Part shown: piece after piece, positions 56,374-64,000 of the stretch
How positions within the stretch are numbered: the stretch's first letter is position 1
Layout: every line of letters begins with the position of its first letter
Assembly (NCBI RefSeq): GCF_900230185.1
Contig: NZ_OCSR01000002.1
Location: 1,426,001-1,490,000 of the forward strand
DNA: 64,000 bases
DNA from: Burkholderia sp. OK233
GTDB lineage: Bacteria > Pseudomonadota > Gammaproteobacteria > Burkholderiales > Burkholderiaceae
Direction of reading: 5' to 3'
The notes under the pieces: generated by a model
What the model was told of the DNA's origin: nothing
What the model saw: the letters and a program-made list of their open reading frames with translations, nothing else
Database searches by the model: none
Made by a program: the position numbers and the translations under genes

Positions 56374-56403
56374 CGCTATAACCTTTCATATATTACGATA
56401 GCG
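56374..56403. promoter_or_regulatory. ModE operator upstream of modA
   Basis: CGCTATA at 56374-56380 and TATATTACGAT at 56389-56399 fit the ModE consensus CGCTATATA-N6-TATATAACGAT, and the outer CGCTAT/ATAGCG is a perfect inverted repeat. It is 42 bases before the modA start, in a repressing position. Confidence 0.75.
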
Positions 56404-56445
56404 TTTTAACCCGCCGCTCCGGCCCACGCCGGACATCCAGCCTTC

Positions 56446-57219
56446 ATGACACTGTCCCGCCGCTTTGTGAAACATGCGCTGTTCATCGCCAGCGCCATCT
56501 CCGTTGCCGTCAGCGCCAACGCACGTGCCGACGAACTGGTGGTTTCCGCCGCCGCCAGCCTCACCAACGCGTTCAAAGCGGTTAGCGAGGTCTTCGAACA
56601 GCAGCATCCCGGCACCAAGGTGCTGTTGAACTTCGGCGCGTCCGACGTGCTGATGCAGCAGATCGTCAAGGGTGCGCCCGCCGACGTGTTCGCCTCGGCG
56701 GATCAGAAAGCGATGGACAAGGCCGCAGCGGAAAAAGTGATCGTTCCGGCTACGCGCAAGGACTTTGCTGCCAATTCGCTGGTGCTGATCGTACCGACCG
56801 ACAGTCATTTCACGCCGGCCTCGCTGAATGATCTGACGTCGGCAAATGTGAAGCGTGTGGCTTATGGTGATCCGGCTTCGGTGCCGGTTGGCCGCTATAC
56901 GCAAGGCGCGCTGCAAGCCGCGGGCGTGTGGGACGCGGTCAGCGCGAAGGCCGTGCTGGCATCGAACGTACGCCAGAGCCTGGACTACGTGTCGCGTGGC
57001 GAGGTCGACGCCGGCTTCGTGTTCAGCACCGATGCCGCAGTCATGCCGGACAAGGTCAAGGTCGCGATGAACGTGCCGACGCAAACGCCGATCACCTATC
57101 CGATCGCACAAGTCGAAGGTAGCCGTCACGCGGCCGACGCGCAGGCATTCATGAACTTTGTGCTCTCGCCGGCCGGCCAGGCCGTGCTCGCGAAGTACGG
57201 CTTCAAGCCCGCGCATTAA
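56446..57219 (+). CDS. modA: Molybdate ABC transporter, substrate-binding protein
   Basis: 257 residues with a signal peptide (FVKHALFIASAISVAVSANA) cut before RADELVVSAAASL. The domain follows ModA: FGASDVLMQQIVKGAPADVF, FASADQKAMDKA, YGDPASVPVGRYTQGALQ and VSRGEVDAGFVFSTDA. It binds molybdate or tungstate in the periplasm. A ModE box is upstream; modB follows after 18 bases. Confidence 0.95.
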   Translation: MTLSRRFVKHALFIASAISVAVSANARADELVVSAAASLTNAFKAVSEVFEQQHPGTKVLLNFGASDVLMQQIVKGAPADVFASADQKAMDKAAAEKVIVPATRKDFAANSLVLIVPTDSHFTPASLNDLTSANVKRVAYGDPASVPVGRYTQGALQAAGVWDAVSAKAVLASNVRQSLDYVSRGEVDAGFVFSTDAAVMPDKVKVAMNVPTQTPITYPIAQVEGSRHAADAQAFMNFVLSPAGQAVLAKYGFKPAH

Positions 57220-57237
57220 CCTGGGTACCGCACGCAC

Positions 57238-57807
57238 ATGCAACAGGCCTGGATTCCGCTCCTGCTGTCACTGAAAGTGGCGGGCTGGGCCACCGCGCTC
57301 AATCTGGTGTTCGGCGTCGCGGCCGGTTTCGGTTTGTCGCGCTGGCGCTCCGGCGCGCGCGATGTGATCGATTCGCTGCTCATGCTGCCGCTCGTGATGC
57401 CGCCCACCGTGCTCGGCTACTACCTGCTGGTCCTGCTCGGACGGCGCGGCGTGATCGGCGGGTGGCTCGACAAGCTCGATATCCAGTTGGTGTTCACCTG
57501 GCAGGGCGCGGTCATCGCGTCGACGGTGGTGGCGTTTCCGCTCGTGCTGAAGTCGGCGCGCGGCATTCTCGCGGGCGGTCTGCTGGCGTTTGCGCGGGCG
57601 CTCGGCGAATTCGGCGCGACGCTGATGATCGCGGGCAACTTGCCGGGACGCACGCAGACGCTTTCGGTTGCGGTCTATTCAGCCGTGCAGGCCGGCGACG
57701 ACAGCACCGCCAATTTTCTCGTGCTCGTGACTTCGGTGACGTGTGTCGTGATCCTGCTGCTCGCGGGGCGTCTGGTGCCGCAGCACACGCTTCTGACGTC
57801 CCGCTGA
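57238..57807 (+). CDS. modB: Molybdate ABC transporter permease, internally deleted
   Basis: 189 residues, against about 225 for ModB. The N-terminal part (LLLSLKVAGWATALNLVFGV, DSLLMLPLVMPPTVLGYYLL, WQGAVIASTVVAFPLVLKSA) and the C-terminal part (LLAFARALGEFGATLMIAGN) align well to the family. Between them, at PLVLKSAR-GILAGG (near 57555-57565), some 36 residues are missing in frame. This block normally holds the EAA loop (Glu-Ala-Ala-x3-Gly) that docks on the ATPase ModC. The gene is intact as a frame but transport by it is doubtful. The C-terminus is also slightly short. Confidence 0.85.
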   Translation: MQQAWIPLLLSLKVAGWATALNLVFGVAAGFGLSRWRSGARDVIDSLLMLPLVMPPTVLGYYLLVLLGRRGVIGGWLDKLDIQLVFTWQGAVIASTVVAFPLVLKSARGILAGGLLAFARALGEFGATLMIAGNLPGRTQTLSVAVYSAVQAGDDSTANFLVLVTSVTCVVILLLAGRLVPQHTLLTSR

Positions 57808-57808
57808 T

Positions 57809-58510
57809 ATGCCGCTCTCCGTCGACATCCGCAAGACCTTCGAGAGCGCCGAGCGCCATTTCACGCTCGACGTCTCGTTCAAGGCGACCACGCAGCGCGT
57901 CGTGCTGTTCGGGCCGTCCGGCGCGGGGAAGAGTTTGACGCTACAGGCCATCGCCGGCTTGCTGCGTCCAGACGAAGGGACAATCACGCTGCACGGCAAC
58001 GCTTTATTCGACAGCGCGCGCGGTATCGATCAGAAACCGCAGGCACGCAAGATTGCGTATCTGTTTCAGGACTACGCGCTGTTTCCGCATCTGAACGTGC
58101 GGCAGAACATCGGCTTCGGGTTGCAGCAGGGTTGGCTCAATCCGCGCGCGCGAATCTCGCACCCGCAAGTCGATTACTGGCTCGATGCGCTCGAGTTGAA
58201 GAGCGTGGCAGGTAATCATCCGGCGCAGCTTTCGGGTGGACAGAAGCAGCGCGTGGCGCTGGCGCGGGCGCTGGTCGCTGAGCCTCGCTTGCTATTGCTG
58301 GACGAACCGTTTTCCGCACTCGATAGCGAGCTGCGTCAGCGTATGCGGCGCGAGCTATCGGACCTGCAGACGCGGCTCGATATTCCGATGGTGTTGATCA
58401 CGCACGATCCCGACGATGTCGCAGCCTTCGGCGATCAGGTCGTACAGGTCAGCGATGGTTGTGTGCGCGAGAACCATCCGTTTGCTGGGTACGAGCGCAG
58501 CATGCCATAA
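57809..58510 (+). CDS. modC: Molybdate ABC transporter, ATP-binding protein (no Mop domain)
   Basis: 233 residues, beginning one base after the modB stop. Walker A is GPSGAGKSLT, the Q-loop FQDYALFPHLNVRQNI, the signature LSGGQKQRVALARAL, Walker B LLLLDEPFSALD and the switch His in ITHDPDDV. E. coli ModC has a further C-terminal Mop (molybdate-binding) domain of about 120 residues; this one ends after the ABC domain. Mop function may be supplied by the di-Mop ModE encoded next to it. Confidence 0.9.
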   Translation: MPLSVDIRKTFESAERHFTLDVSFKATTQRVVLFGPSGAGKSLTLQAIAGLLRPDEGTITLHGNALFDSARGIDQKPQARKIAYLFQDYALFPHLNVRQNIGFGLQQGWLNPRARISHPQVDYWLDALELKSVAGNHPAQLSGGQKQRVALARALVAEPRLLLLDEPFSALDSELRQRMRRELSDLQTRLDIPMVLITHDPDDVAAFGDQVVQVSDGCVRENHPFAGYERSMP

Positions 58511-58530
58511 CGTCAGTACCCTTGGCTCAC

Positions 58531-59367
58531 TCAATCCTTCACACCAAGAATCACGCTCGACGCCTTGAATACAGCGACCGCGGTCCCGCCTTCCACAAGC
58601 CCAAGCGTATCGACGCTTTGATTCGTGACGACCGCGGTAATCACCGCGCCGCCGTCCAATAGCAGTGACACCTCCGCATTGACCGCCCCGCGCTTCACGC
58701 TCTGCACCGTGCCGCGCATCTGATTGCGTGCGGATAGCTTCGGCGGCGCACCGCTTTCGTTCTCCGCGAGCAGCACCACCCACGACGCCTTGATCAACGC
58801 AAACGCCGCCGCCCCCACCGCAAGGCCCAACGTCTCGGTACTTTCATGCGTAACGACCGCGACGATCGTATGGCCGCCTGGCAGCGCGAGTGACACTTCA
58901 TCATTGACCGTTCCGCGCGTGATCGCCGACACCGTTCCATAAAGCTGATTGCGTGCGCTCGTTTTCACGCCGATGCGGCCGATCAGATCCCAATCCGTCG
59001 CGAAGCCTTCGATCGCCGCGCCCGCGCGTTCGAGAAAACGCCGATGCTCGCGTTCGACCGCCCGAAACGTATCGATCAGCTTCACGGCGCGCGGCGTGAG
59101 CGTCGTGCCGCCGCCGCCTTTGCCGCCGGTCGAGCGCACGACGAGCGGCTCACCGGCGAGATTGTTCATCGTGTCGACAGCGTCCCACGCGCCTTTGTAG
59201 CTCATGCCGATGGCTTTCGCCGCGCTGGTGATCGAACCGGTCTCGCCAATCGCCGCGAGCAGCGCGATCCGCGACGCCCCGCCGAGCGTTTGCGCGCCTG
59301 CCTTAAACCAGACGGAGCCGCCAAGTTCGAGGGCTTCGTGGGACGGGTCAGTGCGGTCGGATGTCAT
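58531..59367 (-). CDS. modE: Molybdate-responsive regulator ModE
   Basis: 278 residues from the ATG at 59367. N-terminal winged helix (RIALLAAIGETGSITSAAKA, IGMSYKGAWDAVDTMNNLAG) and two C-terminal Mop domains that start SARNQLYGTVSAITRGTVND and SARNQMRGTVQSVKRGAVNA. It represses the transporter when molybdate is bound. The gene is convergent with modC, 20 bases away. Confidence 0.95.
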   Translation of the reverse strand: MTSDRTDPSHEALELGGSVWFKAGAQTLGGASRIALLAAIGETGSITSAAKAIGMSYKGAWDAVDTMNNLAGEPLVVRSTGGKGGGGTTLTPRAVKLIDTFRAVEREHRRFLERAGAAIEGFATDWDLIGRIGVKTSARNQLYGTVSAITRGTVNDEVSLALPGGHTIVAVVTHESTETLGLAVGAAAFALIKASWVVLLAENESGAPPKLSARNQMRGTVQSVKRGAVNAEVSLLLDGGAVITAVVTNQSVDTLGLVEGGTAVAVFKASSVILGVKD

Positions 59368-59496
59368 GGCGGCGGAGTGTCGGTGGGTTAGGAAAGGACA
59401 GCGAACCATTATAGCGACGCAGCGCTGCCTGTCTGCCCCGCGCATCCATTCCCGCCCGCCTCAATTACGCGCAGGCCGCCTGAGTTCGTCTGCCAC

Positions 59497-59880
59497 TCAA
59501 ACCGCGTACTGCGCGATCCCATTACCGAACGACCAATTCTCCTTGAGCACTTCGACGAGATTGATGAACACATCCTCTCGTCGCAGTCCCGGCGACTCCG
59601 CGAGTTCATCCGCCATGCGCTTGTACAGTGCCTTCTTCTGTTCGAGCGTGCGCGTATTGTTAAACGTGATCTGAATCACCACGAGATCGTCGCTGCGTTC
59701 GATGTTCAGATACTGCTTGTCGTACACAAAATTGTCGGCTTCGTGCTCGGTGATCAGCATGAAGATGTCGTCTTTCGGCACATTGCACGTCTCCACCAGC
59801 GAACGCTGGATGCTGTCCGTCAGCGCCTTCCGGTATTCCACCGGCTTGCCGGCGCGCAATGCGATTCGTGTGAGCGGCAT
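59497..59880 (-). CDS. Tautomerase-family protein
   Basis: 127 residues from the ATG at 59880, after AAGGAG. Pro2 (which becomes N-terminal Pro1 when Met is removed) is the catalytic base of the family. The body resembles the MSAD-like or 4-oxalocrotonate group in double length (RIALRAGKPVEYRKALTDSI, TFNNTRTLEQKKALYKRMAD, REDVFINLVEVLKENWSFGN). Substrate unknown. Divergent from a LysR gene, which may regulate it. Confidence 0.85.
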   Translation of the reverse strand: MPLTRIALRAGKPVEYRKALTDSIQRSLVETCNVPKDDIFMLITEHEADNFVYDKQYLNIERSDDLVVIQITFNNTRTLEQKKALYKRMADELAESPGLRREDVFINLVEVLKENWSFGNGIAQYAV

Positions 59881-59980
59881 GATGAAACTCCTTGGTTGCC
59901 GTGATTGGGTAAACACAGCTTAGGCGCGCTCAGTCATAATTAACAGCCATGATTGGCTATTTCATCTATATTCAATTGAA

Positions 59981-60832
59981 ATGAAAGTCCTCGATCTCGA
60001 TGCTGTGCGCGCCTTCGTGCTGGTCGCCGATCTGCACAGCTTCACGCGGGCTGCGGACGCGCTCGATACCACGCAATCGGCCGTCAGCCTGAAGCTGAAA
60101 CGGCTGGAGGCGCATCTCGGCAAGCAGTTAATGGAACGTACGCCGCGTGTCGTGCGCCTTTCCCCGGATGGAAATGCATTCCTTGGCGCGGCCCGCGATC
60201 TGCTGAGTGCACATGAGCGGGCGCTGGGTTCGTTGTCTGTGGAGCGTCGGCGGCTCACGCTGGGGCTGAGCGAGCACGTCGCGGGAACGAACTTGCCGCA
60301 GCTGCTCGCGCGGCTCAACGCGCACGATCCGGGTCTGGTGGTCGAATTGCATCTGGGCATGTCCGCGGCACTGCTCGCGCAATTCGATGAACGTCGCCTC
60401 GACGCCGTGATCGTTCGCTACGGCGCCGATGAGCCGCCGCGTGACGACGCGCAAGTGCTGTTCAGCGAGCCGCTTGGCTGGCTCGCTACACCGGAATGGC
60501 TGCCGCGCGTCGGCGAGCCGTTGGCGCTGGCGCTGCTGAGTCCGCCGTGCAATGTGCGCGACGTCGCGCTGCACACGCTGAATGAGGCGGCAGTTGCGTG
60601 GCAGGAAGTGTTCGTCGGTGGCGGAGTGGCGGCGGTCGGCGCCGCGGTTGCGGCTGGTCTTGCGGTGTCGCCGCTAGCGCGCAGAGTGGCGCCGCGCGGT
60701 TTGGTCGATGTCGGCTCACGGCTGGGTTTGCCGCCGCTGCCGGAATCACGCGTGACCTTGCATTCGCGCGTGAGGAATACGCGGTCGATGGAAACGCTGC
60801 GGTTAGTGACGAATGGGTTGGCTACGCAATGA
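59981..60832 (+). CDS. LysR-family transcriptional regulator
   Basis: 283 residues; helix-turn-helix with LDAVRAFVLVADLHSFTRAA, LDTTQSAVSLKLKRLEAHLG. The effector domain is shorter than usual (family ~300). It is divergent from the tautomerase gene with a 100-base gap, the expected arrangement of a LysR regulator and its target. The helix QSAVSLKLKRLE is a close match to the CbbR/NodD-like branch but no ligand can be named. Confidence 0.85.
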   Translation: MKVLDLDAVRAFVLVADLHSFTRAADALDTTQSAVSLKLKRLEAHLGKQLMERTPRVVRLSPDGNAFLGAARDLLSAHERALGSLSVERRRLTLGLSEHVAGTNLPQLLARLNAHDPGLVVELHLGMSAALLAQFDERRLDAVIVRYGADEPPRDDAQVLFSEPLGWLATPEWLPRVGEPLALALLSPPCNVRDVALHTLNEAAVAWQEVFVGGGVAAVGAAVAAGLAVSPLARRVAPRGLVDVGSRLGLPPLPESRVTLHSRVRNTRSMETLRLVTNGLATQ

Positions 60833-60921
60833 CAAAACGACTCCTCGCCCTAAACCATGAATAAAGTTCGCCGGCTTTCGCTTAAGCTGGAAAACTAACC
60901 ATTTCATTTAAAAGTAGATCA

Positions 60922-61845
60922 GTGGACCTCGACCCCCGACAAACCGCCGCCGTCCGCGCGGTCATCGAAACCGGCAGCTTCGAGCAGGCCGCCGTGCGCC
61001 TGAATATCACGTCGTCGGCGGTATCGCAGCGTGTGCGTGCGCTTGAAACGCGTCTGGGCAATCCTCTGATCGTGCGCACGCGCCCATGCCGCGCGACACC
61101 GATGGGCCAGCGTCTACTGCAATATCTGCGGCGCGTCGCCCTGCTCGAAGACGACTTCGCCAGCGATCTCGCGGGCGCCAACGAGGCGCTGCTGAATGTC
61201 GCCGCCGCCGTCAATGCGGACACGCTGTCCACGTGGTTTTTCCCCGCGCTCTCCGAGATCCTGCTGCAAGAAAACGTGCTGCTCGATCTGACCGTCGACG
61301 ACCAGGATCACACCCACGCGCTGCTCGCATCAGGCCTCGCAATCGGCTGCATCACCACCGAACCGGCGCCGATGCGCGGCTGCTTCGCGGAACGGCTCGG
61401 TGCGATGCGCTACCGGCTGGTGGCGTCGGCAGCGTTCGTCGAGCGATGGTTTCCGAATGGATTGACGCGTGAAAGCGCGCGGCGCGCGCCGGTGATCCTG
61501 TCCTCACGCAAGGACGCCTTGCAGGCGCGCTTTCTCGAGGCGCGCTTCGGCCTGCCGCCGGAAGCCTATCCGTGCCACTACGTGCCCGCGCCGGTGCCGC
61601 GCTACATGGCGATCCAGCGTGGCCTCGCTTATGGCATGGTGCCCGAATTGGAATTCGGCGATGCCGTCGAGCGCGGCGAACTGGTCGACCTTGCGCCGAA
61701 GCAGCCCACCGATGTCGAGTTGTACTGGCACGCCTGGAAGGTCCAGTCCCCACGCCTCGAAAAGCTCTCGGCGCGCATTGTCGAACTCGGCCGCACTGCG
61801 CTAGGTCCGCCGGGCACCAAGGCCAAACGCAAACGCGCCGCCTGA
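60922..61845 (+). CDS. argP: LysR-family regulator ArgP
   Basis: 307 residues, starting with GTG (MDLDPRQTAAVRAVIETGSF). The sequence follows ArgP/IciA: AAVRLNITSSAVSQRVRALE in the helix-turn-helix, IVRTRPCRATPMGQRLLQYL, and GCITTEPAPMRGCFAERLG in the effector domain. ArgP controls the arginine/lysine exporter and lysine-repressed genes. A LysE gene is usually beside argP but is not here; the LysE/RhtB gene of this window lies 50 kb away. The C-terminus is a basic tail (TKAKRKRA). Confidence 0.88.
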   Translation: MDLDPRQTAAVRAVIETGSFEQAAVRLNITSSAVSQRVRALETRLGNPLIVRTRPCRATPMGQRLLQYLRRVALLEDDFASDLAGANEALLNVAAAVNADTLSTWFFPALSEILLQENVLLDLTVDDQDHTHALLASGLAIGCITTEPAPMRGCFAERLGAMRYRLVASAAFVERWFPNGLTRESARRAPVILSSRKDALQARFLEARFGLPPEAYPCHYVPAPVPRYMAIQRGLAYGMVPELEFGDAVERGELVDLAPKQPTDVELYWHAWKVQSPRLEKLSARIVELGRTALGPPGTKAKRKRAA

Positions 61846-61853
61846 ACGGCAGG

Positions 61854-62459
61854 TCAGTGGAGAATCGGCGGCAACGAACCGCTGCTGGCGGTCGCCGGAT
61901 TAGCGGGTGCCGCCGCGGGACTCGCCGTTACGTTTGCGGCCTTGGCAGGCGCGTTCGTGTGGACCACGGCCGGTTTGGCCGCGCTGGTTTTCGCCGCCAC
62001 ATTGACCACTTTGGCATGCGCTGCATGGCCTTGAACCAGGTTGGCGTGCATGATCCTGCCTTGACCCGATTTCGCCTGAGCGAGTTGTGCGTGCGGCTTC
62101 TTACCCTGCGCTACCACGGCTACCTTCGACTTAGGTTTGCCCGCGCCCTTGACCACGCCACCGTGACCAACATTTCTGGCGGTGACCTTCTTCACATGGC
62201 CATGCGCTGCCGGCCCGGCGCCGCTCTTCGACGCTGACGCAACTCGCTGCGCCCCATGTTGTCCTTTCGCCGCGTGCTTCGAACCCGCCTTCGCGCCGGC
62301 GGTAGACTTGACCTTGGCGGCACCCGTCGCTTTCTTTGCGTGCTTCGCCGCATGCCCGGTCGCCTCGGGCGGATTCCACACTTCCGCATAACCAGCGGCC
62401 ATTGCCGCCCCGGACACACACCACACTGCAACTGCCGTTGCTACTGCTCGAACCCACAT
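61854..62459 (-). CDS. Exported Ala/Lys/His-rich low-complexity protein
   Basis: 201 residues from the ATG at 62459, with AGGAG 9 bases upstream; the frame is open to 62516. A signal peptide (RAVATAVAVWCVSGAAMAAG) precedes a short YAEVWNPPEATGH segment and then about 150 residues of Ala, Lys, Gly and His in loose repeats (HAAKHAKKATGAAKVK, KPAVVHTNAPAKAANV), resembling histone H1 tails but in an exported protein. The C-terminus ends GSLPPILH. Function unknown; cell-envelope or nucleic-acid binding can be imagined. Convergent with argP, stop to stop with only 8 bases between. Confidence 0.7.
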   Translation of the reverse strand: MWVRAVATAVAVWCVSGAAMAAGYAEVWNPPEATGHAAKHAKKATGAAKVKSTAGAKAGSKHAAKGQHGAQRVASASKSGAGPAAHGHVKKVTARNVGHGGVVKGAGKPKSKVAVVAQGKKPHAQLAQAKSGQGRIMHANLVQGHAAHAKVVNVAAKTSAAKPAVVHTNAPAKAANVTASPAAAPANPATASSGSLPPILH

Positions 62460-62571
62460 CTCCTGCTTCTCCTGATCTTCGACTTCATAACGAGCCGGGA
62501 TTATATTCTCTTGCAAAAATCCATTTTTAGACTAATATCAATAACAAGTACATATAAGGACTCATCCAATC

Positions 62572-63009
62572 ATGGCTCACGCCGCCCGCGTCACCCGGCC
62601 CGAACCGCCAATCCGCCGGCCGGTTTCGGAACCCACGCTTACGGAAATGTCGGCGGCAGGCCTGCGCGCGTTCTTCAACATCGCGCGAGACTGGGACTTG
62701 AGCGCCGAAGAGCAGATCGTGCTGCTCGGCTCGCCGGGCCGTTCCACCTACTTCAAATGGAAATCCGCACCGGGAACAGCGCGTCTGGGGCGCGACACGC
62801 TGGAACGCCTGTCGCTGCTGCTCGGCATCTATAAGGCGCTGCAGATCCTGCTGCCGCAGCCCAGCGCCGCCGACACCTGGATCAAGCGCCCCAACAGCGC
62901 GCCGCCGTTCGGCGGCCGCCGCGCGCTGGACCGCATGCTGGCCGGCAACATCAGCGATCTCGTGGCCGTGCGCCAGTATCTCGACGCGATGCGAGGCGGC
63001 TGGGCGTGA
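62572..63009 (+). CDS. Antitoxin, MbcA/ParS/Xre family (DUF2384)
   Basis: 145 residues. An Xre-like helical half (MSAAGLRAFFNIARDWDLSA, EEQIVLLGSPGRSTYFKWKS) is followed by the Xre/MbcA C-terminal domain with LLGIYKALQILLPQ and the conserved GRRALDRMLAGNISDLVAVR. It neutralises and probably autoregulates the RES toxin encoded next. The stop overlaps the toxin start (GTGA). A Pro-rich N-terminus (PEPPIRRPVSEP) is longer than in short antitoxins. Confidence 0.9.
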   Translation: MAHAARVTRPEPPIRRPVSEPTLTEMSAAGLRAFFNIARDWDLSAEEQIVLLGSPGRSTYFKWKSAPGTARLGRDTLERLSLLLGIYKALQILLPQPSAADTWIKRPNSAPPFGGRRALDRMLAGNISDLVAVRQYLDAMRGGWA

Positions 63010-63707
63010 CAGAACCGCATTGGCAGCACCGCTGGCGCAGCGCGCCGCTCGACTGGTCGCCCGCGTATCGCGTGATTCCGACGCGTTTTCCGGCCGTCAA
63101 TCTATTCGACCGGGTCGCATCGCCGGAAGATTTCGACGCCCTCTACGCGCTCGAAGCGATGACCAACGACCGCCTGCGCACCGAAGTCGGCGAACTCGAT
63201 CTCGTGCCACGCGAGGAGCGCCGTTTCGGCCCGGGCTATGGGCCGATCATGGCCGCGTTGACACACCTGAATCCGCTCGGCAGCCGTTTCTCGGACGGCA
63301 CGTACGGCGTGTTCTATTGCGCCCGTTCGCGTGCTACTGCGATCGCCGAGACGCGCTATCACACGGGGAAATTTCTGGAGGCGACCGCCGAGCCCCCAAT
63401 GCGGCAGCAGATGCGGCTCTACACCGTCGTGGCGCAAGGCAACGTGGTCGACATCCGCGACGACGCATCGCTCGATCTCGCGGTGCTGTCGCCCGACGAC
63501 TATGTCGCCGGACAATCGCTCGGCCGTGCCGTGCGCGAGGGCGGTGCGCCGGGCATCGTGTATCCGTCAGTGCGGGATGACGAAGGCGAGTGCCTCGCCG
63601 CGTTCAGAACCACGCTGCTACGCGACTGCCATCACGCGGCGTATCTGGAATACAACTGGAACGGCACGAGCATCGATATCGTGTTCGAGCTCAATCAGGT
63701 AGGCTAA
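63006..63707 (+). CDS. RES-domain toxin (NAD+ phosphorylase/ADP-ribosyltransferase type)
   Basis: 233 residues, GTG start overlapping the antitoxin stop. The RES fold is readable: YRVIPTRFPAVNLFD, the arginine and tyrosines in SRFSDGTYGVFYCARSR, catalytic Glu in TAIAETRYH, and the C-terminal NWNGTSIDIVFEL. RES toxins deplete NAD+. It is somewhat longer than the short members (about 150-190 residues). Together with the antitoxin it forms a RES-Xre type II pair. Confidence 0.88.
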   Translation: MTEPHWQHRWRSAPLDWSPAYRVIPTRFPAVNLFDRVASPEDFDALYALEAMTNDRLRTEVGELDLVPREERRFGPGYGPIMAALTHLNPLGSRFSDGTYGVFYCARSRATAIAETRYHTGKFLEATAEPPMRQQMRLYTVVAQGNVVDIRDDASLDLAVLSPDDYVAGQSLGRAVREGGAPGIVYPSVRDDEGECLAAFRTTLLRDCHHAAYLEYNWNGTSIDIVFELNQVG

Positions 63708-63728
63708 GAGCTAAGAGACTCGAAACAA

Positions 63729-64000
63729 TCACGGCAAGGCCAGCGCCGCCGCCCCGCTCTCCCGCGCCGCGTCAACCGAGATCGACCAGCGCCGCAACGC
63801 CTGCGGTTCCACGATGGTCAGCTTGCCACCGGGCCCGAATGCGCCGGTGTCGATGAAAATCTGTGAGCCGATCTGCTGAATGTCGCGCATCGGCGTATGG
63901 CCGCAATAGGTCAGCGAAAGGCCATGCTGCCGCTGCGGATCGCCGTTGCCCAAGGCAAGATCCCGCCCCCACAGCAATTGCTGGCGCGCTTCGGCGGAAA
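63729..64000 (-). CDS. Metallophosphoesterase, C-terminal part (partial, 5' end outside window)
   Basis: About 90 residues of the C-terminus, open to the right edge. CGHTPMRD supplies the last His of the calcineurin-like fold, followed by IGSQIFIDTGAFGPGGKLTI, as in Ser/Thr phosphatases of the PrpA and ApaH-like group. The earlier metal-binding motifs lie outside the window, so the exact family cannot be named. Confidence 0.7.
   Translation of the reverse strand, partial: SAEARQQLLWGRDLALGNGDPQRQHGLSLTYCGHTPMRDIQQIGSQIFIDTGAFGPGGKLTIVEPQALRRWSISVDAARESGAAALALP

Overview
This window looks like a piece of the main chromosome of a Paraburkholderia or Burkholderia-type betaproteobacterium. The base composition is high in GC. 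The gene order rpsU - yqeY - dnaG - rpoD, the trimeric porin with the usual family signal peptide, the thrB neighbourhood with a DUF2782 protein, the protocatechuate genes under a PcaQ-type regulator and the many LysR regulators all fit that group. No rRNA, CRISPR array or complete prophage is visible. I could not run searches, so family names rest on motifs I recognise.

Layout. 1-9.5 kb is catabolic: the end of an XRE/cupin regulator, a D-2-hydroxyglutarate dehydrogenase (YdiJ type) next to a 2-oxoadipate dioxygenase/decarboxylase (HglS type) with a divergent LysR gene, then 4-hydroxyphenylpyruvate dioxygenase, and pcaQ divergent from pcaHG. 9.5-19.5 kb is mixed: a small H-NS-like protein, a LysE exporter, a cold-shock protein, an acyl-CoA ligase divergent from a Crp/Fnr regulator, a chemoreceptor, a lone IS5-type OrfA, a porin remnant and an intact porin. 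19.6-25.2 kb is the macromolecular-synthesis operon (rpsU, yqeY, dnaG, rpoD) followed by an unusual tRNA. 25.2-42.9 kb is housekeeping: BaiN-like flavoprotein, tsaD, folE2, the isoprenoid set dxs-ispA-xseB, a Rieske oxygenase, a sulfurtransferase, a dienelactone hydrolase, type II NADH dehydrogenase, polA, a LOG-family protein and a split chromate transporter.

42.9-46.2 kb is a small AT-richer island between chrA and amn. It holds a frameshifted hypothetical gene, a tightly coupled three-gene operon of unknown function (Tat-exported protein, protein with a hydrophobic core, four-helix membrane protein) and a decayed ISAs1-type transposase. This operon is the best candidate here for an undescribed system. 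46.2-64 kb returns to core content: amn, DUF2782-thrB, ohrR-ohr, photolyase, a PHB-depolymerase-like esterase, a PAP2 phosphatase, modABC with modE, argP, a RES/Xre toxin-antitoxin pair and the end of a metallophosphoesterase.

How the genes work together. HglS would make D-2-hydroxyglutarate from 2-oxoadipate and the neighbouring flavoprotein would oxidise it to 2-oxoglutarate. HppD and PcaHG feed two separate aromatic ring-cleavage routes. Molybdate import (modABC) is under a recognisable ModE operator, but modB has lost an internal block that includes the loop docking on the ATPase, so transport through it is doubtful. Several sites can be read directly: paired PcaQ-like operators, an OhrR palindrome, the ModE box, and a tRNA with anticodon CAU built on a class II frame.
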